This document shows positions 32,857 through 42,117 of a DNA stretch of 64,000 bases, one piece after another. This stretch comes from Rhizobium leguminosarum bv. viciae USDA 2370 (GTDB lineage: Bacteria > Pseudomonadota > Alphaproteobacteria > Rhizobiales > Rhizobiaceae), in assembly GCF_002008365.1 (NCBI RefSeq), contig NZ_MRDL01000059.1, positions 186,001-250,000 on the forward strand, in the 5' to 3' direction. The translations under genes and the position numbers were made by a program. Positions within the stretch are counted from its first letter, which is position 1, and the number at the start of each line of letters is the position of its first letter. The notes under the pieces were generated by a model, which was given only the letters and a program-made list of their open reading frames with translations, was not told where the DNA came from and ran no database searches.

Positions 32857-32988
32857 GGATCGGCGTTTCCCGTCCTGAAGGCGATTGGCATTCCAGCGCT
32901 CGTTCTCGATGGCGAAGATGACGAGATCGTGCCGATCCGAATCAATGTCGACCGATCCTTTTCTTGGTATCGAGCCCCGACGTGCTGA
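32857..32988 (+). pseudogene. Fragment of an alpha/beta hydrolase
   Basis: The frame reads VLKAIGIPALVLDGEDDEIV, the strand that carries the catalytic acid in chloroperoxidase-like hydrolases (compare ITVPALVVHGSDDQIVP in the gene at 15538), and then changes character and stops at 32988. No nucleophile elbow precedes it. It is a decayed piece in the 430-bp gap before the chemoreceptor gene, in which I see nothing else. Confidence 0.35.
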
Positions 32989-33202
32989 GATTTTTCGCTC
33001 GCCATGGCTGCTATTTCCTTGGATTTCCAGGAACTTTAAGTCGCATGGCGCTGAATTGATCGCGGAAGTATGGATCTGCTTAGGAGATCTGAGGAAATAA
33101 AGCGGGATCATTGTTTAGTTAATACTAAATTATTGAATCTGGTGCGAGATCTTGGCATCAACCGGCAAGCCGGTCGTCCCAAGTACCTTCGAGGAGACCC
33201 GC

Positions 33203-35080
33203 ATGAAGCGCCCGAGCATCAAGCAAGCTCTGATCTTAAAGCTGTCGATCATCAGTCTGTTCATGATTGGCCTGTCCTATGTCTCGCTAAGCACGATCTC
33301 GACACTTCGTGCCAATACTGAGCAGATCGGGACCTTCTGGATGCAGCGGCTTGTGACGGCTCGCGAGATCAAGGATAATTTCCTCGACCTGAAAACGGTC
33401 TATGCCCAGTATCTCCTGGAGGACACAGCGGAGGAGCGGAGGGTCGGACAGCAAAAAATCGACGCCGCCGGCACCGCGCTCGAGAAAGTTGTCGCTGAAT
33501 ACGAAAAGGGCGTGCGCACCGAGCGTGGGCGCGAACTGATCAATCTGATCAAGCCGGAACTCGCCAAATATCGCGCGCTGTCAGAGCAAATGACCGCGTT
33601 TGAAAATGACGGGAAGACGCCTGAAGCAATCCGCCTCTTCAAGGAAAATATGGAGCCGCAAGCCGAGCTGGTGAACAAGGCGGTGGCGGATCTGGTCGCT
33701 TTCATTCTCAGCCAGGCCGAAGGCTTTGTGACCGCAAGCGGTGATTCTGCGCAATCCGCTTTCATGCTGACGGCCGCGATCGCAGGGCTGGCCGTGCTTC
33801 TTGCCATTGCCGGCATCTTCTTTGCGATATCGGGCATCGCCAACCCGATCCGAAGCATCGCCTCCGCCATGAGGCGCTTGTCGGATGGCGATCTTGACAG
33901 TGATATTCCCTATGCCGGTCGCGCCGATGAAGTCGGCGAAATGGCCGGCGCGGTCGAAATCTTTCGTCAGAACGCCCTCAACGTCGTCAGGCTCGAGAAG
34001 GAAGCCGCTGAATCCCGCAGCGAGAGCGAGGCAGCGCGCGCCGCCGCCCAGCAGCGCGCCGAACGCGAGGCGGAACAATTGCGCTTCGCGACCACGACAT
34101 TGGGCGGAGGCCTCCGGCGGCTTGCAGCAGGCGACATATCCTTCCAGCTTTCGGAGCAATTTGCGGCCGAATACGAAGCCTTGCGCGAAGACTTCAACGC
34201 TTCGCTCCGGCAATTGGGCGCGACGATCGGCGCAGTGCTCCAGACGGTACACAGCATAGACAACGGTACCGGGGAGATTGCATCGGCGGCGCAGGATCTT
34301 TCCAAGCGTACCGAACAACAAGCCGCCTCTCTCGAGGAGACGGCCGCAGCCTTGGACGAGATCACGTCGAATGTGACGATGGCGACCAAACGCACCGACG
34401 AGGCACGCAATGTGGCCAAAGAAGCCGATATCAGCGCTCAGCGGTCGGCAAGTGTGGTCTCGGAGGCGGAACAGGCCATGCGACGCATCGAGGAAAGTTC
34501 ACAGCAGATTTCCAACATCATTAGTGCAATTGATGAGATCGCCTTCCAGACGAACCTCTTGGCGTTGAATGCCGGCGTTGAGGCTGCCCGTGCGGGTGAG
34601 GCGGGCAAAGGCTTTGCAGTGGTCGCCCAGGAAGTCCGTGAGCTTGCCCAGCGCGCCGCTCAAGCGGCCAAGGAGATCAAGGGCTTTATTCAAAAGTCAT
34701 CAACTGACGTGGAAAATGGCGTGAAACTGGTTCTCGAAACCGGAACGTCGCTGAAGTCGATCGGTGAGTACGTCGTGCACATCAACCAACTCATGGATGC
34801 GATTGCCACATCGGCGCGTGAGCAGTCGACGGGACTTGCCGAAATCAACACGGCCGTCAATCAGATGGACCAGGCGACCCAGCAAAATGCGGCGATGGTC
34901 GAGCAGTCGACGGCTGCCGTTGCCTCATTGTCCTCCGAGGCAGGCCGTCTGCGGGATCTGGTCAACCAGTTTCAATTGGACGGCGACAAAGGCGCGGCGG
35001 ACGGACAGCGCAGCGGACGGGCCTTCGAAGGCAACAGGCCAATCCACTTGGTCGCTTCGCGGCGCGTGACGCAAAGATGA
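33203..35080 (+). CDS. Methyl-accepting chemotaxis protein
   Basis: A 625-residue receptor. TM1 is near residues 8-30, a mainly helical periplasmic sensor of about 155 residues of the four-helix-bundle (4HB_MCP/TarH) kind follows, TM2 is near 186-212, then HAMP (NPIRSIASAMRRLSDGDLDS) and a second HAMP-like segment (LRRLAAGDISFQLSEQF). The signalling hairpin IDEIAFQTNLLALNAGVEAA lies near residue 445, with EEAA-like methylation stretches on either side. The ATG at 33203 has GAGGAG upstream; an earlier in-frame start would add a non-hydrophobic tail before TM1. It is monocistronic, so the attractant is unknown. Confidence 0.93.
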   Translation: MKRPSIKQALILKLSIISLFMIGLSYVSLSTISTLRANTEQIGTFWMQRLVTAREIKDNFLDLKTVYAQYLLEDTAEERRVGQQKIDAAGTALEKVVAEYEKGVRTERGRELINLIKPELAKYRALSEQMTAFENDGKTPEAIRLFKENMEPQAELVNKAVADLVAFILSQAEGFVTASGDSAQSAFMLTAAIAGLAVLLAIAGIFFAISGIANPIRSIASAMRRLSDGDLDSDIPYAGRADEVGEMAGAVEIFRQNALNVVRLEKEAAESRSESEAARAAAQQRAEREAEQLRFATTTLGGGLRRLAAGDISFQLSEQFAAEYEALREDFNASLRQLGATIGAVLQTVHSIDNGTGEIASAAQDLSKRTEQQAASLEETAAALDEITSNVTMATKRTDEARNVAKEADISAQRSASVVSEAEQAMRRIEESSQQISNIISAIDEIAFQTNLLALNAGVEAARAGEAGKGFAVVAQEVRELAQRAAQAAKEIKGFIQKSSTDVENGVKLVLETGTSLKSIGEYVVHINQLMDAIATSAREQSTGLAEINTAVNQMDQATQQNAAMVEQSTAAVASLSSEAGRLRDLVNQFQLDGDKGAADGQRSGRAFEGNRPIHLVASRRVTQR

Positions 35081-35144
35081 CGCGCGGCGCACGTCAGATC
35101 AGGTACACGCGACAACTTGGACAGCCCTTGGCAAATACGCCGGG

Positions 35145-36068
35145 CTAGACTTCCACCTTCATCGACCTGATCAGCGCTTCTCGCGAAGCAAGACCTGTCA
35201 TTGCGCGATCACCCATCTCGTGCGCGACGAGATTGAGCAAACCTTCACAGAACACGATGTAGGCCCCCATGCTATTGCTGAAAAAGCTGCTCGTGTGGGG
35301 AATGAAAAATGCGTGTTGCGACGGCCCAACGAGGGGGGAGGCACGCGTGTCCGTCACCGCTATGACGGCGAGGCCGAGTTTGGCTGCGACTTCTGCCACG
35401 TTCGCGACACTGCGTGTGTATGGCGCGCAACTCGCCACGACCACGACGTCGCCCTTCTCGAGTTGTGCCAAGGCTTCGGCAACACCAAGGCGAGGCGCAT
35501 CCAGAAGCGAGACGTCGCTCCGCAACATCCCCAGACCATAGGTCAGAAAGCTTGCAAACGCGTGGAATTGACGGACACCGTGGACCCTCACGCGGCGGGC
35601 GTTTGCAAGCAGGCCGGCGGCTTCAAGCAGCGACTTGGGATCAAGCTGCGTCAGGAAACCGTCGATGTTGTTCTTGGTCTCGAGACCGAGCCTGTCGAAG
35701 ATATGCAGCTCCTCCTCGCTGTCTTCCTTCGTGGAAAGAAGACGCCCCGCCTGCCGGCTATAGAAGTACCGATCGTCAGCGGAAAACGCCTGGCGGAAAA
35801 CACTTTGCAAATCGCTGAACCCGGTAAAGCCGAGCTTCTGCGAAAGTCGCGTCAGGGTCGAAGGGTTCACCCCGAGGGTGTCGGCCAGTTCGGAAATGGT
35901 TCGAACCGCGGTCTGTTCCGGTGTGTCCACCAGCTTCGCCAACACGTCGAGAGCCTTGTTGCCGAGAGAGATGTTGGCGTTCTCACGGTTGATGCTCACC
36001 GTGAGGTTTCGGAGTTCCTCGATTGTCGCCGGTTTTGCAAATCCAGTCGCTCCATCCGTCAAAACCAT
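35145..36068 (-). CDS. MurR/RpiR-family transcriptional regulator
   Basis: A 307-residue regulator with an N-terminal HTH_6 domain (TISELADTLGVNPSTLTRLSQKLGFTGFSDL, residues about 57-87, shown in parts in the protein) and a C-terminal SIS domain (about 130-270; VRVHGVRQFHAFASFL, GDVVVVASCAPYTRSV, VIAVTDTRASPL). SIS domains bind phosphosugars in the family, but many rhizobial members govern amino-acid or peptide uptake. It is the last gene of the amino-acid ABC operon, 15 bp after the C45 acyltransferase, and probably controls that operon. Confidence 0.9.
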   Translation of the reverse strand: MVLTDGATGFAKPATIEELRNLTVSINRENANISLGNKALDVLAKLVDTPEQTAVRTISELADTLGVNPSTLTRLSQKLGFTGFSDLQSVFRQAFSADDRYFYSRQAGRLLSTKEDSEEELHIFDRLGLETKNNIDGFLTQLDPKSLLEAAGLLANARRVRVHGVRQFHAFASFLTYGLGMLRSDVSLLDAPRLGVAEALAQLEKGDVVVVASCAPYTRSVANVAEVAAKLGLAVIAVTDTRASPLVGPSQHAFFIPHTSSFFSNSMGAYIVFCEGLLNLVAHEMGDRAMTGLASREALIRSMKVEV

Positions 36069-36083
36069 GCGTCTGCCTCGATG

Positions 36084-37130
36084 TCACATTGTCGCGATCT
36101 TCAGGCCGGTATTTTCGAAACGTGCCGCCGATCCCGCGCTATCATAAACAGCCCAGTCGACGCTGTCCCTGCCGATTTTGAATACGGCGGTCGCAAGGGT
36201 GTTCTCGTTATCAGGATCGTCCGGCTGGACGCGGTAGATCGGAAGAATGCGATGTTCTTGATCCCATAGGACAGACAATGGTGCCGGCGGTTCGTCGTTT
36301 GCATCGAGAATATCCTGACCACGTTCCTGCCGTGAGCCGGACGACCCCGTTATGATTTGCGGCTCGAATGCCATCTCCACGTGGACAAGATGATTTGCAT
36401 GGACGGCTGGGCTTGCGATTTCCGCGATCGAGCAGTTCGCATGCGTGAACTCGACGCTGACCAAGCGGGACTGCCCTGCCTGCGCCAGCGTGAAGTGGAA
36501 CGCGCCGGAGCGCGGTGCCTCAGACAGTAAAGTCAGTGCGGCGTCGATCGTCGCGCAGTCGAGAACGGCGCGGCTCAGCACCATCCGCGGCAATCCATCT
36601 CCGGCAAGCGTTGAGCGGATGTTGTTCACGGTAAGCACGAGACCGCTACCATTGATCGCAAATGTATGGCCGGGTATCGATCCCGGATAGACGAATGCCG
36701 TGAATGGCTGACCCTGGTTCGGGGTGATGGTCGCCAGCGCGCATCGCGACCGCAGCCCCGGATCGCCGTCTTCGTTATGGGCTATGACCGGGAATGAACC
36801 CGGTATCTGGACCGTGGTGCAGCCATCCGGCGCCATCGCCCAGACGTCGCCCCGGCAGTTCCACGCAAAGACTTCGTCGAAGGGCAGCTCCATTCCGTCC
36901 GCCAGGCCTGAGAGTTCCTGCAGATACTGCGGATAACGCTCCTCGACCACTGACCTCGCCGCACGTATGCGGTCGTCGTGCCTGAGCGCCATGACCGTCG
37001 CCCATGCATAGGTCTTGACGAGGTGTCCGTGAACGAGGGACGCGCCATGACGACCGAGACCCCGTCCGATATCGTAGTGGCTTCCCGAAAGGGTCAGGCT
37101 GGCAAGGCGATAGTCTGTGTCAATGGACAT
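36084..37130 (-). CDS. C45-family autoproteolytic acyltransferase/hydrolase
   Basis: A 348-residue N-terminal-nucleophile enzyme related to acyl-CoA:6-aminopenicillanate acyltransferase. The self-cleavage site is G103-C104 in PDGCTTVQI; Cys104 would become the catalytic N-terminus. VIAHNEDGDP and INGSGLVLTVNNI follow as in the family. The ATG at 37130 overlaps the ATPase stop by 11 bp. Bacterial relatives hydrolyse or transfer acyl groups on amides such as N-acyl amino acids. Carried inside a polar amino-acid ABC operon, it probably deacylates the imported compound, or releases an amino acid from it. Substrate not known. Confidence 0.85.
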   Translation of the reverse strand: MSIDTDYRLASLTLSGSHYDIGRGLGRHGASLVHGHLVKTYAWATVMALRHDDRIRAARSVVEERYPQYLQELSGLADGMELPFDEVFAWNCRGDVWAMAPDGCTTVQIPGSFPVIAHNEDGDPGLRSRCALATITPNQGQPFTAFVYPGSIPGHTFAINGSGLVLTVNNIRSTLAGDGLPRMVLSRAVLDCATIDAALTLLSEAPRSGAFHFTLAQAGQSRLVSVEFTHANCSIAEIASPAVHANHLVHVEMAFEPQIITGSSGSRQERGQDILDANDEPPAPLSVLWDQEHRILPIYRVQPDDPDNENTLATAVFKIGRDSVDWAVYDSAGSAARFENTGLKIATM

Positions 37131-37848
37131 GCTGCAGGAACTCGCGGAGGCGTGGATTTTCGGGGCTGTCGAGGAGAACGGCCGGATCGCCGTCAACGGC
37201 GATGTTGCCGTTCTCCATGAAGATCAGCCGGGTTCCGACCTTGCGGGCGAAACCGATTTCATGCGTCACCACGATCATCGTCATGCCCTCTTCGGCCAAC
37301 GACTGCATGACGCGCAACACCTCATGACGCAGTTCCGGATCAAGCGCCGAAGTCGGTTCGTCAAACAACATCAGCTTCGGTTTGACCGCCAGGGCGCGAG
37401 CGATGGCGACACGTTGCTGCTGGCCTCCAGACAACTCCGACGGATAGTGATGGCCGCGGTCCGCTAGCCCGACCTTTGCAAGCAGCGCCGTCGCCTGTTC
37501 GGTTGCGTCCGCCTTGCTCAGGTTGCGGACCCTGCGGGGTCCAAACGCAACATTCTCGAGCGCAGTCATCTGCGGGAACAGATTGAACTGCTGAAACACC
37601 ATCCCAGCCTCCTGCCGGATCAGCCGGACCTTGGAACGGCTTTCCCGTACGCTGATTCCATCAACGATCAGATCGCCGCCGTTGATCTCCTCAAGCGCGT
37701 TGATGCAACGCAGCAGGGTGGACTTTCCGGATCCGGACGGGCCGATCAACACGACGACCTCACCTTCGTCAATCTTGAGATCGACGTCCTTCAAGACCGA
37801 AATCGGCCCAAAGTTCTTGGTGACATTTTTGAATTCGACGAGGCTCAC
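37120..37848 (-). CDS. Amino-acid ABC transporter ATP-binding protein, GlnQ/HisP-type
   Basis: A 242-residue ATPase: Walker A GPSGSGKSTLLR near residues 35-46, Q-loop FQQFNLFPQMTALEN, signature LSGGQQQRVAIARAL and Walker B LMLFDEPTSALDPELR. It starts with GTG at 37848, overlapping the permease stop (GTGA); the longer open frame upstream is shadow of the permease. Import ATPase for polar amino acids, together with the permease and binding protein encoded upstream. Confidence 0.95.
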   Translation of the reverse strand: MSLVEFKNVTKNFGPISVLKDVDLKIDEGEVVVLIGPSGSGKSTLLRCINALEEINGGDLIVDGISVRESRSKVRLIRQEAGMVFQQFNLFPQMTALENVAFGPRRVRNLSKADATEQATALLAKVGLADRGHHYPSELSGGQQQRVAIARALAVKPKLMLFDEPTSALDPELRHEVLRVMQSLAEEGMTMIVVTHEIGFARKVGTRLIFMENGNIAVDGDPAVLLDSPENPRLREFLQHVH

Positions 37849-38501
37849 AGGATTCGCATCCTTTTCTCGGTTACACGCAGGATGAGGGTCAGCGTTCCGG
37901 TCATGATCAGATAGAACACGGCAACGGCTGACCAGATTTCGACGGCGCGGAAGTTCGCCGCCATGATTTCCTGGCCCTGGCGGGTCAGTTCGCCCACACC
38001 GATGACGATGAACAGCGACGTGTCCTTCAAACTGACGATGAATTGATTTCCGAGCGCCGGGATCATGCGCCGGAAGGCTAGCGGTCCTATGACGTAGAAC
38101 AGCACCTTCCAGAGCGGAAGACCCAGCGCGAGCCCGGCTTCCTTCAGTCCTTTGTGGATGGACAGAAACGATCCCCGGACGATTTCGGCGATATAGGCCC
38201 CGGCATTGACGACGATCGCGGTGATCGCCGCGGTGATCGGATTGATCCTGATATCGGCGACCAGCGGAAGCGCAAAATAGATGAACATGACCTGCACGAC
38301 GATCGGGGTGCCACGGATGAGTTCGACATATATGAAAGCGATCACGTTCAGGACGACATTGCCATAGGCGCGCATCAGGCCGGCAACGATACCGATGATA
38401 AGGCCACCGACAAGCCCGGCTAGCGCGATCATGACCGTCAGCTGCGCGCCCTTGAACAGTTCCGGCAGCGCCTGCCAGACAACCGACCATTCGAATTCCA
38501 T
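37845..38501 (-). CDS. Amino-acid ABC transporter permease, HisM/GlnP-type
   Basis: A 218-residue membrane protein of the HisMQ group: QLTVMIALAGLVGGLIIGIV, YVELIRGTPIVVQVMFIYFAL, the coupling loop EAGLALGLPLWKVLFYVIGPLAFRR and IVSLKDTSLFIVIGVGEL. The ATG at 38501 has a GGAG upstream; in-frame ATGs at 38516 and 38510 lack one. It is one gene of the four-gene transport unit and pairs with itself, since no second permease is encoded. Confidence 0.93.
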   Translation of the reverse strand: MEFEWSVVWQALPELFKGAQLTVMIALAGLVGGLIIGIVAGLMRAYGNVVLNVIAFIYVELIRGTPIVVQVMFIYFALPLVADIRINPITAAITAIVVNAGAYIAEIVRGSFLSIHKGLKEAGLALGLPLWKVLFYVIGPLAFRRMIPALGNQFIVSLKDTSLFIVIGVGELTRQGQEIMAANFRAVEIWSAVAVFYLIMTGTLTLILRVTEKRMRIL

Positions 38502-38566
38502 AGAAATCATCTCCATGCGAGGAAGGAGCGCCGGCCGAGCCGGCGCTGATAATCTCGTATTGGAGA

Positions 38567-39316
38567 TCAGCTCTTGGGCGGCTCGGTACCGAACCACTTC
38601 TTGTAGATGGTGGTATAGGTGCCATCGGCCTTCAGCTTGGCCAGCGAGGCGTTGACCTTTGCGACAAGTTCGCTGCCCTTGGGGAACGCCATGCCGTACT
38701 GCTGTGCCATCATCTGGGCACCGACGGTCTTCACTTTACCCTGGCCATTGGTCTTGATGTAATAGAGCACGTTCGGCGTGTCGTGCATCGCGGCGTCGGC
38801 GCGGCCTGTTGCAACTTCGAGATAGGCGTTGTCGCTGTTCGGAAACAGGCGCAGTTCTGAATCCTTGAAGTTCTCCTTGGCGTAATCGGTGGCGGAAGTT
38901 CCCGTCTTCACGGCAAGCGTCTTGCCCTTGAGATCTTCCGGTCCCTTGATAGCGCTGTCCGTCGGAACCATCAGCAGGAAGCCGCTGTCATAGTAGCCGT
39001 CGGAGAAATCGATGACCTTCTTGCGTTCGTCCTTGATCGTGATGCCGGCGAGACCGACATCGACCTGTTTCGTCTGAAGGGCGGGAATGATGCCGTTGAA
39101 GTCCATCGGCTGCAGTGTGTAGGTGACGCCAATGTCCTTAGCGACAGCATCCCAGAGGTCGATGTCGAAGCCGACATACTTGTCGCCTTCCTTGAACTCG
39201 AACGGTACGAATGCCGTATCGGTGGCAACGACCAGATCGGCGGCGCGTGCCGGCAGTGAGAACGCGATTGTCGCTGCAACAGCGGCTCCAAGTAGGTATC
39301 CAAATCTCAGTTTCAT
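38567..39316 (-). CDS. Amino-acid ABC transporter substrate-binding protein, GlnH-like (SBP_bac_3)
   Basis: A 249-residue periplasmic protein. Signal peptide MKLRFGYLLGAAVAATIAF with an ARA-A cleavage site near residue 25; then LVVATDTAFVPFEFKEGDKY, VGFDIDLWDAVAKDIGV and VDVGLAGITIKDERKKVIDFS, the polar amino-acid pattern. The arginine in the ITIKDER stretch is where such proteins grip the alpha-carboxylate. It leads the operon 38567-35145 and has about 520 bp of non-coding sequence in front of it. Ligand probably an acidic or amide-type amino acid or an N-acyl derivative. Confidence 0.93.
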   Translation of the reverse strand: MKLRFGYLLGAAVAATIAFSLPARAADLVVATDTAFVPFEFKEGDKYVGFDIDLWDAVAKDIGVTYTLQPMDFNGIIPALQTKQVDVGLAGITIKDERKKVIDFSDGYYDSGFLLMVPTDSAIKGPEDLKGKTLAVKTGTSATDYAKENFKDSELRLFPNSDNAYLEVATGRADAAMHDTPNVLYYIKTNGQGKVKTVGAQMMAQQYGMAFPKGSELVAKVNASLAKLKADGTYTTIYKKWFGTEPPKS

Positions 39317-39617
39317 GTGAGTTCCCCTTTTTTGGGCAAATGCATTCGGCGTTTGCCTTTGATCGACGTACGCAAATATAGACTGCATTTTTAATGCTGT
39401 CGCATTCAAAATTTGCACTGCCGTGTCGAGAGGGTGTGAGGAATGACCAAAAGCAAGGCGCCGCTTGCCAACAACGGAAACATCCGATCCCCGACGCCCA
39501 AAGACGGTCACGGCGGTAGATCTCTGAGATTCCAAGCGGTTAGCATGTGCAGGAAATCTTGAAGTAAAAAACACGGCCTTCCGGGCGCGCACATAAAATG
39601 GCCAAGACGATCAAAAA

Positions 39618-39633
39618 TGATCCAGATAGATCA
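39618..39633. promoter_or_regulatory. TGATCC-N4-AGATCA palindrome upstream of the amino-acid ABC operon
   Basis: TGATCCAGATAGATCA, a near-perfect dyad, followed at 39657-39662 by the half-site GGATCA. It resembles the site at 42118-42133 beside the second RpiR gene. The stretch 39317-39840 otherwise contains no gene; its other features are the AT-rich leader of the binding-protein gene and the terminator at 39751. Confidence 0.45.
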
Positions 39634-39750
39634 TATATTTTATTCACGAAACGAATGGATCACAAATTATTACAATGTCGCTTAACCCGGGCCATGGGCG
39701 CAAATGCTGGTCTGAAACGCCTCGCAAAACCGTTTCGAGCGCACGACAGA

Positions 39751-39778
39751 AAAAGCCGGCCTCTGTCGAGGTCGGCTT
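39751..39778 (-). terminator. Rho-independent terminator of the aminotransferase operon
   Basis: AAGCCGGCCTC and GAGGTCGGCTT form an 11-bp stem (one G-T pair) with a TGTC loop, followed on the minus strand by TTTTTC. It lies about 60 bp after the end of the aminotransferase gene. Confidence 0.8.
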
Positions 39779-39840
39779 CGGTCAAGAATGCAGGAAAAGC
39801 TGATCGCTTGTTTATGCGATTGCCAAGCCATCCGGGAGGA

Positions 39841-41172
39841 CTACGCCAGGCCGGCAACCGCCATATCGATCGCGTCGCCGAGACGCTCAACGATCGTGTC
39901 GATATCCCGGTCCGTGACGATAAAGGGCGGTGCCAACAGAACGTGATCGCCCGTTTTCCCGTCGATCGTGCCGCCCATCGGATAAACCATCAGGCCTCGG
40001 GCCATCGCTTCCCTTTTAATGCGAACGTTCAGTTTTGCCGATGGATCGAACGGCGTTTTGGTGGACCGATCCCTGACAAGTTCAACGCCTCGGAACAATC
40101 CTCGTCCGCGGATGTCGCCGACATGGTTGTGGTTGCCGAGACGTTCGATCAGTCGGGTTTCAAGGTGATCTCCCATGGCGACCACATTGGCCAGAAGGTT
40201 TTCGTTGCGGATGACGTTTTGAACGGCGAGGCCGGCGGCGGCAGCCATCGGGTGGCCCATATAGGTGTGACCATGCTGGAAGAAACCGGACCCATTGGCG
40301 AAGGCGTCGAAGATCCTGCCCGAAAGAAGCACGGCTCCAACAGGTTGATAACCGCCGCCCAATCCCTTGGCGATAGTCATGAGATCGGGGACGACACCAT
40401 CCTGTTCGCAGGCGTGAAGCGTGCCCGTCCGGCCCATCCCGCACATGACCTCGTCGAGGATAAGCAGGACGCCATACCTGTCGCAGATCGCACGAATCTT
40501 CTCGAGATAATCGGCAACCGGTGGCACTGCGCCAGACGTGGCGCCCACGACGGTCTCCGCCACGAAAGCGATGACCTGATCTTCGCCAAGTTCGAGAATC
40601 TTGTCCTCAAGCTGCTGAGCGGACCGCGCGGCGAAGGCTTCATCGGCTTCGCCTTCTTGCCGCAGCCGATAGGCGTAGCAGGGATCGATATGGTGTGTTT
40701 CGATCAGAAGAGGCCGAAACTGCGAACGCCGCCACTCGTTGCCTCCCGTCGCAAGCGCTCCCAGCGTGTTTCCGTGATAGCTCTGACGACGGGCGATGAT
40801 GTGCCGGCGCCGCGGTTCGCCCATCTCGACAAAATACTGGCGTGCCATCTTCAACGCTGCCTCGACCGCTTCCGAGCCACCGCTGACGAGATAGACATGA
40901 TCAAGGCCCTGCGGCGCGTCTTCGACCAACCGGTCAGCGAGCCGCTCGGCGACGTCGGTCGTGAAAAAACCGGTGTGCGCATAGGCCATAGTGTCGAGCT
41001 GTTCGTGCAATGCGGCAAGGACTGCGGGATGCGCATGGCCGAGGCACGAGACGGCCGCTCCTCCCGACGCATCGATATAACCTTTTCCATCGGCATCGAA
41101 AATTTCGATACCTTGGCCGCGCACCGCGACGGGAAGTTTCGAATGGATCGCACGATGCAGAATATGGGTCAT
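39841..41172 (-). CDS. Class III PLP-dependent aminotransferase (omega-type)
   Basis: A 443-residue fold-type I aminotransferase. IEIFDADGKGYIDASGGAAV is the N-terminal strand; LVSGGSEAVEAALKMAR binds PLP phosphate; LLILDEVMCGMGRTG carries the PLP aspartate; MTIAKGLGGGYQPVGAVLLS holds the Schiff-base lysine near residue 274; and HGHTYMGHPMAAAAGL follows. Class III enzymes use omega-amino or beta-amino donors such as beta-alanine, GABA and diamines. It overlaps the RpiR2 gene by 4 bp upstream. With a BKACE and a Rid protein divergent to it, a beta-amino-acid catabolic module is inferred. Confidence 0.92.
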   Translation of the reverse strand: MTHILHRAIHSKLPVAVRGQGIEIFDADGKGYIDASGGAAVSCLGHAHPAVLAALHEQLDTMAYAHTGFFTTDVAERLADRLVEDAPQGLDHVYLVSGGSEAVEAALKMARQYFVEMGEPRRRHIIARRQSYHGNTLGALATGGNEWRRSQFRPLLIETHHIDPCYAYRLRQEGEADEAFAARSAQQLEDKILELGEDQVIAFVAETVVGATSGAVPPVADYLEKIRAICDRYGVLLILDEVMCGMGRTGTLHACEQDGVVPDLMTIAKGLGGGYQPVGAVLLSGRIFDAFANGSGFFQHGHTYMGHPMAAAAGLAVQNVIRNENLLANVVAMGDHLETRLIERLGNHNHVGDIRGRGLFRGVELVRDRSTKTPFDPSAKLNVRIKREAMARGLMVYPMGGTIDGKTGDHVLLAPPFIVTDRDIDTIVERLGDAIDMAVAGLA

Positions 41173-42059
41173 GACCGTTTTTTCGGGTTCCGTGGTTTGA
41201 GATGAGTTTTGAACGAAGCAAACAGTTCGTCGGACCGTCTGAGCGCTTCGACCGCGTTCTCGCCTGCGTTTCCGGCGATGAGAGTGCCAAGGACTTCGGC
41301 AACGGCGAAGGCCGGCGACATCGTATGGAAGAAGGACGCACTATCGGTAGCGACGAGCACGGCGACGGTAGCGAACTGGGCGAGAGGCGCTACTTCGCTG
41401 TCGGTCACGGCAACGACAGGAACGCCCTTTTGGTGGGCGTATTCGGCGATTTCGATGGTCGCGCGGGTATAGGGCAGAACGCTGGCAACGAGGAGCACGT
41501 CATCGATGCGCGCGTTCCCGATGGCGTCCGCGCCGGTTCCGCCCAGACCGTCCAGCATGACGGACTTCTCGCCGATCAGCGACATCATGTAATGCAACTG
41601 CCATGTGACTGAATGGCTCGACCGAAGTCCCAGGCAGTAGACCCGTCTTGCCGCAGCCAGCAGCGTGGCCGCTTCAACGATCCGGTTCAAGGATTGTGGC
41701 TCCGCCAACTGGGCGACCTGGGTGCTGATCGAGGCGAGCATGTCTGCGGCGAGCGCATGGTCGCCCTTGAGCTTCTGGCTGGCGACCTGAGCCCCGGCCT
41801 TTCCGGCAAAACCGGGCTCCTTGCCACGCACCGCCTCGGCATACATCGCACGGATCGCGTCGTATCCGTCGAGGCCGAGATGTTTTGCCAGGCGGGTCAT
41901 GGTCGCAGGCTGGACACCGGCATGCTTCGATTGCTCCCGCATGGAAAGGAGGGCGACATCGCGGGGATGGTCCAGGATGTAGCGCGAAGCCGTCTGCAAT
42001 TGCGCGGACATGCTGTCAAACGTGTCAATGATGGCTTGGCGAAGAGGTGCTTGATCCAT
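41169..42059 (-). CDS. MurR/RpiR-family transcriptional regulator (second copy)
   Basis: A 296-residue regulator with HTH_6 (LSMREQSKHAGVQPATMTRLAKHLGLDGYDA, residues about 38-68) and SIS domain (VYCLGLRSSHSVTWQLHYMM, DDVLLVASVLPYTRATIE, VVAVTDSEVAPLAQ). It overlaps the aminotransferase start and is divergent from the BKACE gene, so it is placed to control both. A perfect TGATCC-N4-GGATCA dyad sits in the divergent region at 42118-42133. Confidence 0.9.
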   Translation of the reverse strand: MDQAPLRQAIIDTFDSMSAQLQTASRYILDHPRDVALLSMREQSKHAGVQPATMTRLAKHLGLDGYDAIRAMYAEAVRGKEPGFAGKAGAQVASQKLKGDHALAADMLASISTQVAQLAEPQSLNRIVEAATLLAAARRVYCLGLRSSHSVTWQLHYMMSLIGEKSVMLDGLGGTGADAIGNARIDDVLLVASVLPYTRATIEIAEYAHQKGVPVVAVTDSEVAPLAQFATVAVLVATDSASFFHTMSPAFAVAEVLGTLIAGNAGENAVEALRRSDELFASFKTHLKPRNPKKRS

Positions 42060-42117
42060 GTCTGACTTATAATCCCCTTGCAGGCAATTGCAACATATGT
42101 TTCACAAAAGTATACTA

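Noticed and set aside
39598..41205. A 535-codon plus-strand frame opposite the aminotransferase
   Set aside because: Antisense shadow of a clear class III aminotransferase; it also crosses the terminator hairpin.
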